Below are positions 33,078 to 42,066 of a stretch of DNA of 64,000 nt, piece by piece. The translations under genes and the position numbers were made by a program. The stretch spans positions 1-64,000 of the forward strand of contig DEQO01000077.1 of NCBI GenBank assembly GCA_002360495.1. Direction: 5' to 3'. Each line of letters opens with the position of its first letter. Position 1 is the stretch's first letter. The stretch is from Flavobacteriales bacterium UBA3364. GTDB taxonomy: Bacteria > Bacteroidota > Bacteroidia > Flavobacteriales_F > PHOS-HE28. Below the pieces are notes generated by a model. That model did not search any database. It was not told the DNA's origin and worked only from the letters and a program-made list of their open reading frames with translations.

Positions 33078-33842
33078 ATGCACGTCCGTGCCAAGAAGCA
33101 CCTCGGTCAGCATTTCCTGAAGGAGGATGCCATTTCGCAACGGATCGCGAACAGCCTTACAGGACACGGCGGTTACAGGCATATCATTGAAGTGGGACCG
33201 GGGACCGGGGCGCTGACGAAGCATCTGGTCGGCCGTGCAGACATGCGCCTGGTGTGCTACGAAGTGGATACCGAATCAGTGGAGCATCTCCATCACCAGT
33301 TCCCGGGGTTGGAGGTCCGGGAAAGCGATTTCCTCCGCATGGATCCGGACTCCATAACCGAAGGGCCCATTGCCGTGATCGGGAACTTCCCATACAACAT
33401 CAGTACGGAGATCGTCTTCAAGGTGCTGGAACATCGCGACCAATTCCCCGAACTCGTCGGCATGTTCCAAAAGGAGGTCGCCGATCGGTTCTGCAGCGGG
33501 CCGGACAATCGCACCTACGGCATCACCAGTGTGCTCGCCCAGGCGTGGTACGACATGGAAGTGCTCTTCCTGGTGGAACCCGAAGCGTTCATTCCACCGC
33601 CCAGGGTGCGCAGTGCCGTGATCCGGATGAAGCGCAACGCCATGACCACCATGCCGTGCGATGAGGTGCTCTTTGCACGTTTGGTCAAAGCTGCTTTCAA
33701 TCAGCGGCGCAAGACCCTGCACAATGCATTGAAGGGCTTTCCAGCGCTGCCATCAGGGGTGCCGGCGGAATTCGCGGGGAAGCGGGCGGAACAACTGTCG
33801 GTGACCGATTTCATGGCCTTGGCACAGGCGTGCACAGCCTAG
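33078..33842 (+). CDS. rsmA: 16S rRNA dimethyladenosine transferase
   Basis: A 254-residue SAM-dependent enzyme that dimethylates two adjacent adenines near the 3' end of 16S rRNA. RAKKHLGQHFLKEDAISQRI is the invariant N-terminus. IIEVGPGTGALTKHLVG is the SAM-binding motif I. VIGNFPYNISTEIVFKVLE contains the catalytic NFPYN motif. The C-terminal helical domain has LVKAAFNQRRKTLHNALKG. The start at 33078 begins MHVRAKKHLGQHF. It needs SAM from MetK. Confidence 0.96.
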   Translation: MHVRAKKHLGQHFLKEDAISQRIANSLTGHGGYRHIIEVGPGTGALTKHLVGRADMRLVCYEVDTESVEHLHHQFPGLEVRESDFLRMDPDSITEGPIAVIGNFPYNISTEIVFKVLEHRDQFPELVGMFQKEVADRFCSGPDNRTYGITSVLAQAWYDMEVLFLVEPEAFIPPPRVRSAVIRMKRNAMTTMPCDEVLFARLVKAAFNQRRKTLHNALKGFPALPSGVPAEFAGKRAEQLSVTDFMALAQACTA

Positions 33843-33862
33843 TCCCGCCTTGCCTGTCTTCG

Positions 33863-33871
33863 TAGCTTCGC
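33863..33871 (+). promoter_or_regulatory. Bacteroidota -7 promoter box for mgtE
   Basis: TAGCTTCGC matches TAnnTTYGC and lies 29 bases before the ATG at 33901, after the rsmA stop. The upstream TTG is too close (10 bases). Confidence 0.45.
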
Positions 33872-33900
33872 GCGGCTCGTCCGGATCGGATGGCCTGCAC

Positions 33901-35268
33901 ATGTCGTTCGAGCTCACCAAACCATTACTGGACAGCCTTCGTGGCGACGTGGCCGAAGGCCGGGACTCGGCCATCCAGGCAGTGCTGGGAGAATTACATC
34001 CAGCGGATGTGGCAGCCATGATCGACCGCCTCGGACTGGATGAGGCCGTTTACGTCTACCGCCTGCTGGAAAGTGAGACCGCCGCAGAGGTCCTGATCGA
34101 ACTGGACGAGGACCTGCGCGAAGAACTCTTGAACTCGCTCACCAGTCGGGAGATCGCGGAAGACGTGTTGGAGCACATCGACTCCGACGATGCGGCCGAC
34201 GTGATGGCCGATCTCTCCGAGGACAAACAGCGCGAGGTGATCGCACTGCTCGATGACCAGGAGCAGCGTGAGGACATCCAGGAACTGCTGACCTATGCAG
34301 AAGGGACCGCCGGGGCACTTATGGCCAAGGAGTTGATCAGCGTGCGCACCGACTGGAGCGTGGCCCGGGCGATCGTGGACATGCGCAGGCAGGCGCAGAA
34401 AGTGGAACACGTCTACACGATATACGTCGTGGACAAGGACGATCGGCTCTTCGGGATCCTCCCGTTGAAGGACCTTCTGTTCAATGCGGAGAGCACGCGA
34501 ACGTTGATCAAGCACATCTGCCAGACCGATGCCGTTTCCGTGACCACGGATACCGAAGTGGACGAAGTCGTGAACCGGATGAAGAAGTACGATGTGGTGG
34601 TGCTTCCTGTGGTGGATGAGAACGACGTCCTCGTCGGTCGCATCACGTTCGATGATGTGATGGACGTGATGACCGAAGAGGCCGAAGAGGACTATCAACT
34701 GGCCAGCGGTATCAGCGAGGACGTCGATGCCACGGACAGCCCGATCGTACAGGTGCGTGCCCGCCTGCCCTGGTTGCTCATCGGGCTGGCCGGAGGGGTG
34801 ATCTCCTCCCGTATCATCGCCCAATACGAAGGTCAGTTACGGATCGATCCGGCCATGGCCTTCTTCATGCCCTTGATCGCTGCAACGGCCGGGAACGTCG
34901 GGGTGCAATCCTCCGCCATCGTGGTGCAAGGGCTCGCTTCAGGAAGTATGGAAGGCGTGAACCTGCTGGCGAGGATGTGGAAGGAACTGCGTGTGGCGTT
35001 GATCACCGCCTTCGTGTGCGGATCGGTGATCTTCGCCATCAATTTCGCCCTGGAACAGAGCCAGGCATTGAGCTATACCGTGAGCATCGCCTTGTTCACC
35101 GTGATCCTGACCGCCGCCATGTTCGGTACCGTGATCCCTTTGCTGCTGGACCGGATGAAGGTGGATCCAGCCCTCGCGACAGGGCCGTTCGTGACCACGT
35201 TGAACGACATCTTCGGCCTGCTGACCTATTTCACCGTGGGCCATCTCCTGTACGATCTTCTTCCGTGA
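33901..35268 (+). CDS. mgtE: Magnesium transporter MgtE
   Basis: A 455-residue Mg-selective channel. The N-domain (about 1-125) is a helical superhelix with the acidic Mg-sensing run TSREIAEDVLEHIDSDDAAD. Two CBS domains follow (about 135-255; LMAKELISVRTDWSVARAIV and VVLPVVDENDVLVGRITFDD). The membrane domain from about 280 has five helices, with LPWLLIGLAGGVISSRII, then MAFFMPLIAATAGNVGVQSS, which holds the ion pore signature, and ends FTVGHLLYDLLP. The in-frame TTG at 33850 would precede the promoter box and is rejected. Its stop overlaps the next ATG. Confidence 0.95.
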   Translation: MSFELTKPLLDSLRGDVAEGRDSAIQAVLGELHPADVAAMIDRLGLDEAVYVYRLLESETAAEVLIELDEDLREELLNSLTSREIAEDVLEHIDSDDAADVMADLSEDKQREVIALLDDQEQREDIQELLTYAEGTAGALMAKELISVRTDWSVARAIVDMRRQAQKVEHVYTIYVVDKDDRLFGILPLKDLLFNAESTRTLIKHICQTDAVSVTTDTEVDEVVNRMKKYDVVVLPVVDENDVLVGRITFDDVMDVMTEEAEEDYQLASGISEDVDATDSPIVQVRARLPWLLIGLAGGVISSRIIAQYEGQLRIDPAMAFFMPLIAATAGNVGVQSSAIVVQGLASGSMEGVNLLARMWKELRVALITAFVCGSVIFAINFALEQSQALSYTVSIALFTVILTAAMFGTVIPLLLDRMKVDPALATGPFVTTLNDIFGLLTYFTVGHLLYDLLP

Positions 35269-36215
35269 TGCGAATCGGGATCCTGGACGTGACACATCCC
35301 GTGCTTGCCCAACGCCTGGGGCAGGCTGGACATACCTGCATCAACATGTATGCGATGCCCGGTCGTGAACACGAACAAGCGCTCCCAACGCTCGACGGGA
35401 TCGTTGTACGCAGCCGGTCCATCGATCGTGCGTTCCTGGAGCGCTGTCCGAACGTCAAATTCATCGGCCGCGTCGGGGCCGGTATGGAGAACATCGACGC
35501 GGCAGCGTGCCGCAAACGGGGGATCCACCTGATGAATTCCCCGGAAGGCAACCGTGATGGCGTGGGCGAAAGTTGTGTGATGCTGTTGCTTGCGTTGATG
35601 AAATCACTTGTGCATGCGAACATGTCGGTACGCGCCGGCCTGTGGCCACGTGAAGCCTTGCGAGGGACCGACCTGAAGGGCAAGACCATCGGTATCATCG
35701 GCTTCGGTCAGATGGGCAGTGCATTCGCAGAGAAGTTGCGCGGCTTCGGTGTGCGCATCCTCGGCCATGACAAGTACCGCAGCGGATTCGCGCGGGCGGG
35801 AGTGGAGGAATGCGGTCTGGAGCAGTTGTTGCGCGAAAGCGATGTGATCAGCCTGCACCTTCCCTTGAACGACGGGACCAGGTATTACGCGGACCAGGCC
35901 TTCTTCGACCGGTTGCGCAACCCGGTGTGGTTCCTGAACACCTCACGTGGCGGCGTAGTGCGAACGAGCGCTTTGCTCGATGCGATCGACTCGGGCAAGG
36001 TGATCGCCGCTGCGCTCGATGTGCTCGAATATGAGCGACCCGAACTGGATGGATTGGATGCGGAGATGGATCCCATCGGACAACAACGGCTGCTCCGCCA
36101 TGATCGTGTGCTGCTCACGCCGCACATCGCCGGTGTCACCCACGAAGGCAGGTCCAAGATGGCCGATGTGCTCGCCACCAAGATCCTCGCGCTCTATCCG
36201 CATGGAACGAACTGA
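35268..36215 (+). CDS. D-2-hydroxyacid dehydrogenase family protein
   Basis: A 315-residue NAD-dependent dehydrogenase. The split substrate domain surrounds the Rossmann domain: FIGRVGAGMENIDAAACRKR, then KTIGIIGFGQMGSAFAEKL. The catalytic Arg is in FLNTSRGGVVRTSALL, the Glu in the acidic stretch after VLEYERPELDG, and the His in RVLLTPHIAGVTHEGR. It resembles D-3-phosphoglycerate dehydrogenase without its regulatory ACT domain, but could act on another 2-hydroxyacid. Coupled to mgtE as TGATG and overlapping the GDPD gene by 14 bases. Confidence 0.88.
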   Translation: MRIGILDVTHPVLAQRLGQAGHTCINMYAMPGREHEQALPTLDGIVVRSRSIDRAFLERCPNVKFIGRVGAGMENIDAAACRKRGIHLMNSPEGNRDGVGESCVMLLLALMKSLVHANMSVRAGLWPREALRGTDLKGKTIGIIGFGQMGSAFAEKLRGFGVRILGHDKYRSGFARAGVEECGLEQLLRESDVISLHLPLNDGTRYYADQAFFDRLRNPVWFLNTSRGGVVRTSALLDAIDSGKVIAAALDVLEYERPELDGLDAEMDPIGQQRLLRHDRVLLTPHIAGVTHEGRSKMADVLATKILALYPHGTN

Positions 36216-37098
36216 TCTTCTCACCACGGCCTTTCTTGTCGTCGTACTCTCAGCCTGCATGCCCCAAAAGAACCATCACCCGGATATCCATGGTCACCGC
36301 GGCTGTCGTGGACTGTTGCCGGAGAACACCATCCCGGCCTTCCTCAAAGCCACGGAACTCGGCTGCGACTTCCTTGAACTGGACGTGGTGATGAGCAAGG
36401 ACGGCCAGGTGATCGTTTCCCACGAACCATGGCTGCGACACGACCTGTGCTTGCAGCCCAACGGCGATCCGATACCGGAGGCCACGGAACGCGAACTCAA
36501 TCTTTACGGCATGACCGTGGAAGAAATACAGGCCTGCGATTGCGCTTCGCTGGAACAGGCCGACTTCCCCGATCAGGACCAGCGCAAAGCCCACAAACCC
36601 ACCTTGCGCGAAGTGGTGGAGGCCGTGGATGAACATGCGCTGTTGAGCGGCGTGGCACCTCCATCGTTCAACATCGAGATCAAGAGCGACCCCGCCCTCT
36701 ACGACACCTTCCAGCCCCGTCCAGGGCCGTTCGCAAGCCAGGTGCTCGCGACCATCGATTCGTTGGGTCTTGCCGATCGCTGCATCGTACAGTCCTTCGA
36801 TCCCGCCGTGTTGGAAGCGGTGCATGCCGAACGTGACGATATCCCGCTGGCGCTGCTCGTGGAACAAGCGGACCTTGAACGGGACCTCAGCAGCTTGACC
36901 TTCACCCCGAACATCTACAGCCCGCATTTCTCGGCGGTGGACAGCTCCATGCTGGGTACACTGCGGACCAAGGAGATCGATCTCGTGGTGTGGACGGTCA
37001 ATGAGGTCGCTGATATCCGTCGCATGCTCGACCTCGGTGTCGATGGCATCATCAGTGACTACCCGGATCGTGTGATCGGGATCCTCGAAGATCAGTGA
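36202..37098 (+). CDS. Glycerophosphodiester phosphodiesterase lipoprotein
   Basis: A 298-residue TIM-barrel phosphodiesterase, probably anchored outside the inner membrane (VVVLSACMPQ lipobox). DIHGHRGCRGLLPENTIPAF has the catalytic HRG and ENT motif. FLELDVVMSKDGQVIVSHEP supplies the metal-binding Glu and Asp and the second His. SFNIEIKSDP and RCIVQSFDPAVLEAV follow, and DGIISDYPDRVIGIL closes the barrel. It hydrolyses glycerophosphodiesters to glycerol 3-phosphate, a lipid recycling step. The start at 36202 is inside the upstream gene's end. Its 3' end overlaps the convergent gene by seven bases. Confidence 0.92.
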   Translation: MERTDLLTTAFLVVVLSACMPQKNHHPDIHGHRGCRGLLPENTIPAFLKATELGCDFLELDVVMSKDGQVIVSHEPWLRHDLCLQPNGDPIPEATERELNLYGMTVEEIQACDCASLEQADFPDQDQRKAHKPTLREVVEAVDEHALLSGVAPPSFNIEIKSDPALYDTFQPRPGPFASQVLATIDSLGLADRCIVQSFDPAVLEAVHAERDDIPLALLVEQADLERDLSSLTFTPNIYSPHFSAVDSSMLGTLRTKEIDLVVWTVNEVADIRRMLDLGVDGIISDYPDRVIGILEDQ

Positions 37099-38141
37099 CC
37101 GATCCGGTCGAGCACGTCCGCGATGCCCTGTTCCAACGCATCGAGGTCGGCATCCTGGCGGGCCTGTTCGGTCGCAGCCTCTGGAGAGACGATCCGTGCG
37201 CACAGTGCGGTGAACCGCTCGTGGTCGAAGTTGACCAGTTGGGGCTTCAGGGAGTGCACCACGCGCAGCACTTTCGCCTTGTCGCCACGTGCCCTGGCAT
37301 CGCGCAAGGCCGAAAGGCGTTCGGGGGCCATCTTCCTGAACATCGCCACCACGATCGGGTCGATATCCGCCGCCGGTGAAGGCTCCGGTGCGAGAGGAAC
37401 AACGGGTGCTGTGATCGGACCGGGCAATGGAAGATCCGGGGGTGGAACGACACGGACCTGTTCCGTTGTTCGGTGCTCTTTCAGCGCCACGATCTCCGAA
37501 CGCAGGTCATGCAGCTCCGCCCGGATCTTCCGGTCCGAACGACCGGAGCGCCGAACGACAACCCCGAGCGTGAACAGGAAAAGCACACCTGACCCCACAG
37601 CGATCCACATCCATCGCTGGCTTCGGACCTCCGCTTCGCTTCCGACGGCCATCGCTTCGGAGAGCGCTTCGCTCCAGACCTGTAGCAAGCTGTCACGTTC
37701 GACCGCTGCGATCGCGCGTTGCTGCCGGGCCATGGATACCGAGGCTTCCTGCTGGGCCGAACGTTCGTCTTCGCCCAAGGCAACGACCGTCATCGCTTCA
37801 GCGTAGGCCGACCGATGGTCCCCGATCCGTTCATAGTGCTGCGCCAACTGCGTCCGGACCTGCATCTCCGTAACGCGGTCCAGCTTGCCCGCGAGCGCTA
37901 CGGCATCCTTCAAGAGCACGGTGGCCTCCTTCGGCTTCACCAGCGGGGCCAGTTGCAGGCGAACAGCCAGGGCCTCCTCATCGTCACCGAGCGAATCGGC
38001 CACGTGCATGAGGGAACGATGACCCGCGATCACCTTCTTCAAACTGTCCGCAGCCTGTTGACCTGACCGCCCAAGCACTGGGGTGCCGCCCCAGAGAAGC
38101 AAGGAAGCGGTGAAGCAAAGGGTCCGGGAAATGCGGGTCAT
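37092..38141 (-). CDS. Membrane protein with predicted helical sensor part and HPt-like C-terminal domain
   Basis: A 349-residue protein with a signal sequence (SRTLCFTASLLLWGGTPVLG), a helical TPR-like region (about 30-170: ADSLKKVIAGHRSLMHVADS, TQLAQHYERIGDHRSAYAEA), one membrane helix (178-197: MWIAVGSGVLFLFTLGVVV) and a Pro-rich cytoplasmic linker. The end (about 265-349) resembles a histidine phosphotransfer domain: ALRDARARGDKAKVLRVVHS, His 296 within HSLKP, then an acidic helix. No kinase or receiver domain is present, so it would relay phosphate from elsewhere. It lies 28 bases after lysC but has its own -7 box three bases before the ATG. Not recognised as a named family. Confidence 0.6.
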   Translation of the reverse strand: MTRISRTLCFTASLLLWGGTPVLGRSGQQAADSLKKVIAGHRSLMHVADSLGDDEEALAVRLQLAPLVKPKEATVLLKDAVALAGKLDRVTEMQVRTQLAQHYERIGDHRSAYAEAMTVVALGEDERSAQQEASVSMARQQRAIAAVERDSLLQVWSEALSEAMAVGSEAEVRSQRWMWIAVGSGVLFLFTLGVVVRRSGRSDRKIRAELHDLRSEIVALKEHRTTEQVRVVPPPDLPLPGPITAPVVPLAPEPSPAADIDPIVVAMFRKMAPERLSALRDARARGDKAKVLRVVHSLKPQLVNFDHERFTALCARIVSPEAATEQARQDADLDALEQGIADVLDRIGH

Positions 38142-38144
38142 GGC

Positions 38145-38153
38145 GCGAAGCTA
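38145..38153 (-). promoter_or_regulatory. -7 promoter box for the HPt-like membrane protein gene
   Basis: The minus strand reads TAGCTTCGC, ending three bases before the ATG at 38141. This would make a leaderless message separate from the lysC operon. Confidence 0.45.
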
Positions 38154-38169
38154 CCTACAGCGCAGGAAG

Positions 38170-39423
38170 CTACTTCACCACGAACCGCGCCGTACTCCTG
38201 CTGCGTTGTTCAAGCAGGACCTCCCGTCCGGAGGTCAGCATTCCCAACGTGGCGTCGTCGAAGTGGCGTACGGTGATCAGCTCACAGCCCTCGTTGTACC
38301 GCACCTCATAATCCTTGCGCAACTCCTCGATCAACTGCCTGGAGCGCGGGGTGTCCTCGGCCGAAACACTGAAGGCGACGGCACTGTTCTGCATCAAGTC
38401 GATGCGGATGTTCCGGTCGGCGAACTGCTTGAAGATGTCGCTGAGGTTCTCCTCGACGATGAAGCTCAGGTCACGTGGGGTGATGCTGATGAGCAGTTGT
38501 TTCGGCTTGACGATGAATGACGGGACCAATGAATCGTTCTCGCTGCGGTCGTCGATCGTGCTGCCCGGTGCGGCAAGGTCCATGAACGAGCGCACGTAGA
38601 GCGGGATGTGCTTCTTCTGCAACGGCTGCAAGGTCCGTGGATGGATCACGCTGGCACCGAAGTAGCTCAGTTCGATCGCCTCCCGGTAGCTGATGTGCGA
38701 TAGAAGCCTGGTGTCCGGGAAGAGCTTGGGATCGGCGTTGAACATTCCTGGCACGTCCTTCCATATCGTGACACTTTCGGCATCCAACAGGTAGGCGAAG
38801 ATGGCCGCACTGAAGTCCGATCCTTCTCGGCCCAGTGTGGTGGTCTCCCCTTCGGAATTGCAGCCGATGAAGCCCTGCGTAACGACACGTACCGGTTTCG
38901 TGGGAACCTCGCTCAGCACGGTCGCGGACAGACCTTCCGACGAGGACCAATCAATGCGTGCGCTGCGGTACGTGTCGTCGGTACGGACCACGGTGCGGGC
39001 ATCCAACCAGGTGTTCGCGATGCCGGCATGCCTCAGGTAGGCGCTCACGATCAAGGTGCTCCAGATCTCGCCTTGCGAAACGATCGCGTCGTACTCGCGG
39101 TCCACGTTCCCTGACGGGACACGCTTCAAGGAGGTGCCCAACTGGTCGAACCGCAAGATCAACTCCGCAGCGGCCGTCACGTCATCGGGGGCCACTTCGG
39201 CAAGGATCGACAGGTGCGACGCACGCAACGCCGCGACCTTGTCCGCGACCTCGGCCCCGTCGCAATAGCCCCATACCACCGCTTCCAAGGCATTGGTCGT
39301 CTTCCCCATCGCGCTCACCACGATCAGCAGGTCGTCCAAGGCGAAGTGCTTCAATACGTTCGCCATGTTGCGCACACCCGCTGCGTCCTTCACACTGGCA
39401 CCACCGAATTTGAAGACCTTCAT
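38170..39423 (-). CDS. lysC: Aspartate kinase (monofunctional)
   Basis: A 417-residue aspartokinase, the first step to lysine, threonine and methionine. MKVFKFGGASVKDAAGVRNM is the ATP-binding start. LGREGSDFSAAIFAYLLDAE is the nucleotide motif, and VTIWKDVPGMFNADPKLFPD and LSYFGASVIHPRTLQPLQKK are conserved. The C-terminal regulatory ACT region (about 300-400: DLSFIVEENLSDIFKQFADR) is present. It is not fused to homoserine dehydrogenase; that gene is separate and sits three bases upstream. Control by the SAM-I riboswitch before metB is inferred from operon order. Confidence 0.94.
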   Translation of the reverse strand: MKVFKFGGASVKDAAGVRNMANVLKHFALDDLLIVVSAMGKTTNALEAVVWGYCDGAEVADKVAALRASHLSILAEVAPDDVTAAAELILRFDQLGTSLKRVPSGNVDREYDAIVSQGEIWSTLIVSAYLRHAGIANTWLDARTVVRTDDTYRSARIDWSSSEGLSATVLSEVPTKPVRVVTQGFIGCNSEGETTTLGREGSDFSAAIFAYLLDAESVTIWKDVPGMFNADPKLFPDTRLLSHISYREAIELSYFGASVIHPRTLQPLQKKHIPLYVRSFMDLAAPGSTIDDRSENDSLVPSFIVKPKQLLISITPRDLSFIVEENLSDIFKQFADRNIRIDLMQNSAVAFSVSAEDTPRSRQLIEELRKDYEVRYNEGCELITVRHFDDATLGMLTSGREVLLEQRSRSTARFVVK

Positions 39424-39426
39424 CGC

Positions 39427-40635
39427 TCAACCGTTGTTCTGTTCCGAAAGATGCGGAAGTGCGACCACTTGGAAGCCATCGCGGCCGTCGCCGAGCAGCA
39501 ATGACAGTTCGCTGAGGGTGATCCAGCCGACCACGCGCATTGCATCCGCACTGCTTTCCAGCGATCGGACCTTGTCGAACAGGGCCAGCAGTTCCTGGTG
39601 CGTCGCAGGGATGCGCGCGTATACCAGGATGCGTTGATCCCCGAACGACGGCTCCGGCGCACGGACGTTCACCTTGGCATAGGCATAACCACCACCTTGG
39701 AGCAGTTGCTGAACGTCGCTGAGCACCGCCAACCCGGTCGGCAACCTGCCCGCACCCCGGCCTTGCAGGAAATGTGTGCCTGAATGTGCTCCTTCGATCC
39801 GTACGGCGTTGTATTCGTTACGTACGAAGGCGAAGGGATCGTTGACGGGAACGAAGGTGGGCAGCACGTGTGCTACGAGCTTGCCCTCGGGTGAACGGTA
39901 TGCCGATGCGACGAGCCGCACGCACCATCCACGTTCCGATCCAAAAGCGATGTCCTCCGCCTCCAGTTCCTCGATGCCATGCCGCAGGATCCCACATGGG
40001 GCCAATACGGTACCGAACGCATGCGCGATGAGGATCACCAGCTTGTAGCGCGTGTCATCGCCGCTCAAGTCGGATGTGGGATCGGCCTCCGCGAACCCCG
40101 CTTTTTGTGCCTGCCGCAGCGCCGTTCCCGGTGGAACGTCCTCCTCCTGTGCCTTGGTCAGGATGTAGTTCGTTGTGCCGTTCAGGATACCATCGATCCG
40201 CAACACCTCTTCACCGCTGAAATGCGTTTCCAAGGTCCGCACCACGGGTATGCTCGCGGCACACGAAGCTTCGTAGAGCAATGTCCGACCGGTGGCCCGC
40301 TGCAACGCGATCAGCGCCGCCAGGTTCTCCGCGACCACCCGTTTGCTCGCCGTGATGGCGTGGCGCCCGGAGTTCAACGCATGCTTTATCAATTCGAACC
40401 CGAGCGTGGGATCATTGGTGAGCTCCACGATGACGCCCACCTGCTCGTCGCCCAGGATATCGAAGGCTTCGTAGGTGAGCGCAGCGTTGCCGATCATACG
40501 CTCCCGCCCGCGCTCTTTCACACATACATGCTTCACATACGCAGCCGTTCCGCCATGCGCGTTCAGCAGTTCCAAGAACCCTTGTCCCACGCAGCCATGG
40601 CCGAAGGTGCCTATCGTCAGTGATGCGGTCTCCAT
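39427..40635 (-). CDS. hom: Homoserine dehydrogenase (monofunctional)
   Basis: A 402-residue NAD(P)-dependent enzyme reducing aspartate semialdehyde to homoserine. LTIGTFGHGCVGQGFLELL is the nucleotide-binding motif. HAITASKRVVAENLAAL and LLYEASCAASIPVVRTLETH are conserved. IDGILNGTTNYILTKAQEED is the diagnostic motif, and GFAEADPTSDLSGDDTRYKL supplies the catalytic Lys and Asp residues. The last 90 residues may be a small regulatory domain (RILVYARIPATHQELLALFD). It begins one base after metB and three bases before lysC: a three-gene unit from aspartate kinase to cystathionine. Confidence 0.94.
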   Translation of the reverse strand: METASLTIGTFGHGCVGQGFLELLNAHGGTAAYVKHVCVKERGRERMIGNAALTYEAFDILGDEQVGVIVELTNDPTLGFELIKHALNSGRHAITASKRVVAENLAALIALQRATGRTLLYEASCAASIPVVRTLETHFSGEEVLRIDGILNGTTNYILTKAQEEDVPPGTALRQAQKAGFAEADPTSDLSGDDTRYKLVILIAHAFGTVLAPCGILRHGIEELEAEDIAFGSERGWCVRLVASAYRSPEGKLVAHVLPTFVPVNDPFAFVRNEYNAVRIEGAHSGTHFLQGRGAGRLPTGLAVLSDVQQLLQGGGYAYAKVNVRAPEPSFGDQRILVYARIPATHQELLALFDKVRSLESSADAMRVVGWITLSELSLLLGDGRDGFQVVALPHLSEQNNG

Positions 40636-40636
40636 C

Positions 40637-41809
40637 TCAGGCGTGGGTGTTACCGGTGACACGTTCCGTGACCTTCGCAAGCGCTTGCTCCAGGTCACCG
40701 ATCAGATCATCGGGATGTTCGAGCCCGATGCTCAACCGGATCAAGCTGTCCTGGATCCCTGCCGCGATCCGTGCTTCGCGTGGCACCGAGGCGTGTGTCA
40801 TCCTGCACGGCACACATACCAGGCTCTTCACTCCGCCCAGACTTTCCGCGAGCGTGATCAGCTGCGTGTGCCCCACCAGGTCGACCGCCGTTCCTTCCCG
40901 ATCGTCCTTCAGCCAGAAACTGATCACTCCTCCGAACGCGGAGCACTGCGAACGCGCCACGAGGTGGTTCTTGTGCGAGCGCAGACCCGGGTAGTTCACC
41001 CCGGCAACCTCGGGATGTGTCGATAGCCACTCCGCGATCCGCTGTGCGCTCCGGGAGATCCGCTCGTAACGCAAATGCAGCGTCTGTGTGCCACGGATCG
41101 CCAGCCAGCTGTCCTGCGGACCGAGTACCGCCCCCGTCGCATTCTGGACGTACTTGATGCGTTCACCGAGCGCCTCGTCCTTCACTACCACGGCTCCGCC
41201 GATCACATCGCTGTGTCCCGCGATGTACTTCGTTATGCTGTGCAGGACGATGTCGGCACCGAGTTCCAGCGGCTGCTGGGCGACGGGAGAACAGAAGGTA
41301 TTGTCCACGAGCAGCAGGGCATTCGATGCTTTACAGATGGAGGCGATGGCGCGGATGTCGCTGACCTTGAGCGTCGGGTTCGTCGGCGTCTCCAGCCACA
41401 CGAGCTTCGTGCGCGGCGTGATCGCTTCGAGCACGTTGCCGGGATCGCTCGTGTCCACATGCTTCACCTTAAAGCCGAACCTGTTGTAGATGGTGTGCAG
41501 CGCGCGATAAGTGCCGCCGTAGATATCGTCCACGGCCACGATCTCGTCGCCGGCGCTCAGCAGCTTCAACACGGCGTCCACTGCGGCGAGTCCACTGCTG
41601 AAAGCGACACCGCGAGTTCCACTCTCCATCGACGCAAGCAGTTCCTCGAAAGCCCGGCGTGTGGGGTTATTCGTACGTGAGTAGTCGTAACCCTTGTTGA
41701 TGCCCGGGGCCTCCTGTTCGAAGGTGCTCGTCTGGTGGATCGGTACGCATACCGCGCCGGTCGATGGGTCGTGGGGAAGTGTGTGCAGTGCTTTCGTTTC
41801 TGGTCGCAT
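40637..41809 (-). CDS. metB: Cystathionine gamma-synthase / trans-sulfuration PLP enzyme
   Basis: A 390-residue PLP enzyme. MRPETKALHTLPHDPSTGAV starts the family core. YSRTNNPTRRAFEELLASME and AFSSGLAAVDAVLKLLSAGD bind the PLP phosphate, with VWLETPTNPTLKVSDI and LLLVDNTFCSPVAQQPL beyond. The PLP lysine is in VLHSITKYIAGHSDVIGGAV. Its position with hom and lysC behind a SAM-I riboswitch fits cystathionine gamma-synthase, but gamma-lyase or O-acetylhomoserine sulfhydrylase activity cannot be excluded. The ATG at 41809 is just past the riboswitch's expression platform; a longer frame reading through the riboswitch to 42100 is rejected. Confidence 0.9.
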   Translation of the reverse strand: MRPETKALHTLPHDPSTGAVCVPIHQTSTFEQEAPGINKGYDYSRTNNPTRRAFEELLASMESGTRGVAFSSGLAAVDAVLKLLSAGDEIVAVDDIYGGTYRALHTIYNRFGFKVKHVDTSDPGNVLEAITPRTKLVWLETPTNPTLKVSDIRAIASICKASNALLLVDNTFCSPVAQQPLELGADIVLHSITKYIAGHSDVIGGAVVVKDEALGERIKYVQNATGAVLGPQDSWLAIRGTQTLHLRYERISRSAQRIAEWLSTHPEVAGVNYPGLRSHKNHLVARSQCSAFGGVISFWLKDDREGTAVDLVGHTQLITLAESLGGVKSLVCVPCRMTHASVPREARIAAGIQDSLIRLSIGLEHPDDLIGDLEQALAKVTERVTGNTHA

Positions 41810-41858
41810 GACTTTTCCGGTATTGGTTGGTTTCGTGGTTGAACACGCACCCATCCGG

Positions 41859-41940
41859 AAAAACGACCCGGAACGGACCAGCGCAAAATGCGAACGGTCC
41901 CCCCCGGACAAGCCGAAAGAGACCGCGAGGTCCGGTTCCG
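41859..41940 (-). terminator. Expression-platform terminator of the SAM-I riboswitch
   Basis: CGGAACCGGACC (41940 to 41929, minus strand) pairs with GGTCCGTTCCG (41879 to 41869) with one bulged C, and is followed by GGTCG and five T's (41863 to 41859). It begins one base after the 3' strand of riboswitch stem P1, as expected for a SAM-stabilised OFF switch. Confidence 0.85.
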
Positions 41941-41941
41941 T

Positions 41942-42046
41942 CTTATCTATCCCCGTCGTTCGACGGAGCAGGATTTGGCACCATTGCTCCCGTGAGCTGG
42001 TTGCCAAGGTTTCATAGGGCCTGGACCCTCCACCTTTCTGGATAAG
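41942..42046 (-). ncRNA. SAM-I (S-box) riboswitch
   Basis: On the minus strand P1 is CTTATC at 42046-42041 with GATAAG at 41947-41942. Between them are the core segments in order: AGAAAGGTGGAGGG, GGCCCTATGAAACC, TTGGCAACC, a variable stem AGCTC/GAGC, GGTGCCAAATCCTG with CTCCGTCG/CGACGGGG, then GATAGATAAG. These are the S-box consensus elements, including the kink-turn and pseudoknot bases. It lies in the 5' leader of metB-hom-lysC, followed directly by a terminator, so high SAM should stop transcription of methionine and aspartate-family genes. Confidence 0.95.
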
Positions 42047-42066
42047 TGCGAATGAAAGAACGAGGC

